Assembly: GCF_025698545.1 (NCBI RefSeq)
Contig: NC_068576.1
Span: 55,278,094-55,342,093, forward strand
DNA: 64,000 bases
DNA from: Gossypium raimondii
Lineage: Eukaryota; Streptophyta; Magnoliopsida; Malvales; Malvaceae
Reading direction: 5' to 3'
Shown here: positions 61,182 to 64,000 of the stretch, piece after piece
Layout of the letters: each line of letters starts with the position of its first letter
Position numbering within the stretch: position 1 is the first letter of the stretch
Translations under genes and position numbers: made by a program
The notes under the pieces: model-generated
What the model was told of the DNA's origin: nothing
Seen by the model: the letters and a program-made list of their open reading frames with translations, nothing else
Databases searched by the model: none

Positions 61182-62422
61182 GGGTAAAGTATAAGAATAA
61201 TCACCCAACAATGCAATTGATTCTCTTTTGGTCACCTAACTATTAAATTTCTCGATTTAATCACTTTACTTTTCGAAATCAAGTATTTTTGTCACTCCCT
61301 TACTGGACATGCCAGCTTTATGTATCCCCTTTGATATCTTCGTATCCGAGAATCAACAAATTCAACTCCGCATTGTTCACAAAATTTAGGGCCCTTTGTA
61401 AAAAATAACATCGATAATGGCAATAGAATAAAATAAGAACACACACAGATTTTATGTGAAAATAGAACAAAACCACGGGCAGAGGAGAAGAAATTCACTA
61501 ATGTTGAAAAACGAATGAAACAAGAGAAATTTTGACTACATATATTTAAATGTTGAAAAATCTTATTCTAATCAATGTCAAATAGAACCACTTGTTTTAC
61601 CACTGTATTTTGTTTCTTTAACAATGATTCAGGTCACACAACTCTAACACCCTCATTTTCATTTTCAGTTACTTAATAATTTCCACAAACGCAAATGCCA
61701 CTTTTCACAGGTCCAAAAATTCCTTCACAAAATAATCCATCCTTTTCCGGTAGGATTTTGTTACCTCTCCAACAATTTCTCCATTAGGTAGGATTTTCTT
61801 GGCTCAATTACTTATTTATTGGGGAGAAACTGATCCATTTTGGAGTTGTTGGTGTTATATAGATTGATTATAGAAGAAAAATTCGAATTGTTACTTAAGG
61901 GATGGAAAGCTAAGGTAGGTTTTTTATATTGGTTTAATAATAAATTCAGTCATTCAACATTTACATATTATATCCATTTGGTTGCAATTTAAAAAAATTC
62001 AACAAATTCTATCAAGAATTGAAACCTCTCTCGTTCTCGACAATACACCCCCGAACCTTTCATCTGGTGAGGGTGAGTTGAAGATGGTGGTGCATTGTGT
62101 ATGGTGGTTGACGAGAGTATTGTGGTGTGTATTGCAGAGAGTGAGAGAGGGTTAAGATGTTTCTTGATAGAATTTATTAAACTTTTTAGATTTAGGATCT
62201 AATTGATAGAATATGAAAATATTGGAAGGTTAAATTTGTCATTAGCTCAATTATAGAAATAACCCACATCAACTTTCCGTCCCTCAACTAATGAAAACTA
62301 ATGGAAAAGCGATAAAAATATTTAATTTTAAAAAGATGAGTGACTAAATCAAAAAAATTAATAGTTGGATGACCAAAATAAAATAAACTGTATAGTTGGT
62401 TGGCTATTCTTATACTTTACCC
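61182..62422. mobile_element. 1.24-kb element with ~90-bp terminal inverted repeats
   Basis: The left end GGGTAAAGTATAAGAATAAT, with TTTGGTCACCTAACTATTAA further in, pairs with the right end (reverse complement GGGTAAAGTATAAGAATAGC, then TTTGGTCATCCAACTATTAA). The arms extend for about 90 bases with mismatches. The interior shows no transposase. A 9-bp target duplication is not evident. The long arms suggest a Mutator-like non-autonomous element. Confidence 0.65.
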
Positions 62423-64000
62423 AAATATTTTCGTGGAGAGAAAAAAGAGAGAAAATTTTAAAATTGGATAAGGCTAGACCCAAAAAAATCAATTCTTACG
62501 CCTCAGCCCAAAACGGTGCGCAGCCCGTTATCAGCAATAAAACGATCCCATCCCTGCCGATCGGGCCAGCCGGCCAGCTCAGCATTTAACTAAAATAACG
62601 GGTTCAGTTTTTTTGGACTAATCAAATCCAGCCACGTGTTAAAAGAAATAGGATTCCACTCAAATCTAAGGTTTAATCTTGGTTTTAGTCCCTTTACTAT
62701 ATTAAAATTAATAATTTAATCCTATACTTTAATTGGACAATTTAACATCTAATTTTATAATGTTATTAGCAATTTAAAATTGATAATATCGAAAATTGAA
62801 AACTTAAGTTATTACTTTAATGATATGATTTTATAAATTCAAATATTGTATTATAAAAATAAAAAATTAAAATTATATCAAATTAAAATAAAGGATTACA
62901 CCTGGCCTCACGAGACTGGTTTCTCTCATGCTCCGACTTGGTCAACTCGAGGAAAAATTCAAAATCAAAAGGGTTAATGCAATTTTTTATCCCTAAACTT
63001 GATAGCTAAATACACTTTGGTACATGTGCTTTTTTGTTCATTTTAATACTTGAACATACTATCTAGATCCACTTTAGTATCGAATTTTGTAAAAGTATGA
63101 TGATGTAGCAGTCTAAGAGTGTGCCGTGTCATCACCTAAAACTTAAAAAAATATTTTTAAAGAATTAAATCAAAATTTTATCATTTTTAGGGCTAAAATA
63201 TAATTTTACCATTATTAATTAAAATTTTTATAAATTATAAAAGACCTAAATGGAATTTTTTTTCAAAAATTTTAGAGGGATCGGGGCCCTGCCAGTCTCT
63301 TGGCTTCGCCATTGAAAATAATGAAGTTCAAGTACCAAAATTCACACCTACAAAAAAAGGTTAAAGTATCAAAATGGACTTAGGGAGATAAATAAACTGA
63401 TAAATATATTTTTAAATGTTATGGTTTTAAGAGAAATGATTAAATTTCGAATATATATGGAAATGAAATAATTAATTGAAATTGCCAATTACTTGGCAGA
63501 TATAACTTACTCCTTATTCCCTTTTCATTGCTTTTTAAATTGAAGTTGGTCCAATTAATTTTAAATGATTTATAGAAAGTAGCAGTTATGAATCATTAAT
63601 ACACTTATTAATTATTAATATTTATTATAAATATATATTTTAAATTTTAGATAGTTATGGAAGCACTCTTTCTTTCTTACATGAATTTCCGTTTTCTAAA
63701 TCATTTTCTTTTAAAATTGATTTAATATATCATTTCGCATACGTTAGGTTTCAATATTTAATTTGGTATGTAAGTATTTTTGCCAAACTGATACTTAAGT
63801 TTGGTTTTAATGTTTAGTTTGGTGTCCAGATCAAATGACTTCATGTGACCTAATGAATATTTGATACATGTGTTCAAGTAAAAAAAAAACATAGGTACTT
63901 AATTTGAAAAAAAAAGCATAGGTACTTAATTTGATCATTAAAGCTAAACTCAAGTGCTTAATTGGGACAAATGGAAACTCAACTATCAAATTAAAAAAAA

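Larger units (their letters stand above)
55256..64000. other. IQD leader and promoter, then gene-free repeat-rich DNA to the window end
   Basis: The IQD leader and promoter run to about 55.9 kb. Beyond that no gene is recognised. The region has a chain of inverted-repeat elements: 57514-58288 (telomere-like loop), 58339-58822, 59248-59850 and 61182-62422. Fragments with GGGGCCCTGCCAGTC or GGCAAGGCCCCCGGC (about 63275-63310 and 60530-60560) also occur; these phrases look like dispersed repeats. Short frames here are not supported as genes. Confidence 0.55.

Noticed and set aside
61292-61498. 68-codon open frame containing [19 protein letters not shown]
   Set aside because: It looks faintly like a zinc-ribbon, but it has no partner cysteines in register, no homology I can name, and lies inside an inverted-repeat element.
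1-64000. CRISPR arrays, prokaryotic operons or organellar DNA
   Set aside because: There are no regularly spaced repeats, genes have spliceosomal introns throughout, and the families are nuclear plant genes.

Overview
The window is nuclear DNA of a flowering plant, almost certainly a eudicot. It has long AT-rich intergenic stretches, GT-AG introns, plant-specific families (IQD, phytolongin, ABIL, DUF688-like) and many short non-autonomous transposons. The protein sequences and repeat style suggest Malvales, probably cotton (Gossypium), but that is an impression and not a proven assignment. No bacterial, viral or organellar features were seen.

Eight protein-coding genes can be assembled, and each exon chain was checked for reading-frame continuity. 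(1) 219-2532 (-): an RCF3/HOS5-like KH-domain RNA-binding protein, with its 3' part beyond the window. (2) 6863-11888 (+): a ten-exon alpha/beta-hydrolase. (3) 13370-15920 (-): the SCAR/WAVE-complex subunit ABIL1. (4) 26703-28230 (-): a DUF688-like protein. (5) 33360-36009 (-): a long coiled-coil protein. (6) 38286-41848 (+): TAP46, the alpha4-type regulator of PP2A-like phosphatases, broken here by an in-frame TGA. (7) 47858-48646 (-): an intronless phytolongin. (8) 52776-55255 (-): an IQD calmodulin-binding protein. They do not form a pathway, although ABIL1 and IQD proteins both act on the cytoskeleton. The coiled-coil gene and TAP46 are divergent; the hydrolase and ABIL1 are convergent.

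The remaining sequence, about 16-26.7, 28.3-33.3, 41.9-47.8, 48.7-52.7 and 55.9-64 kb, has no convincing genes but is rich in small mobile elements. These include two hAT-type elements with 21-22 bp terminal inverted repeats and 8-bp target duplications. There are also Mutator-like MITEs with 9-bp duplications, one of them in an ABIL1 intron. A tRNA-derived SINE-like family has at least seven copies. A foldback family carries telomere-like sequence in its loop, and one 1.2 kb palindrome is built from tandem tRNA-like modules. No autonomous transposase or retrotransposon polyprotein was recognised.

The observations most worth checking are the nonsense codon in TAP46, the tRNA-module palindrome at 43.2-44.4 kb, the telomere-like hairpin family, and the G-quadruplex-capable hexamer repeat inside the phytolongin coding sequence.
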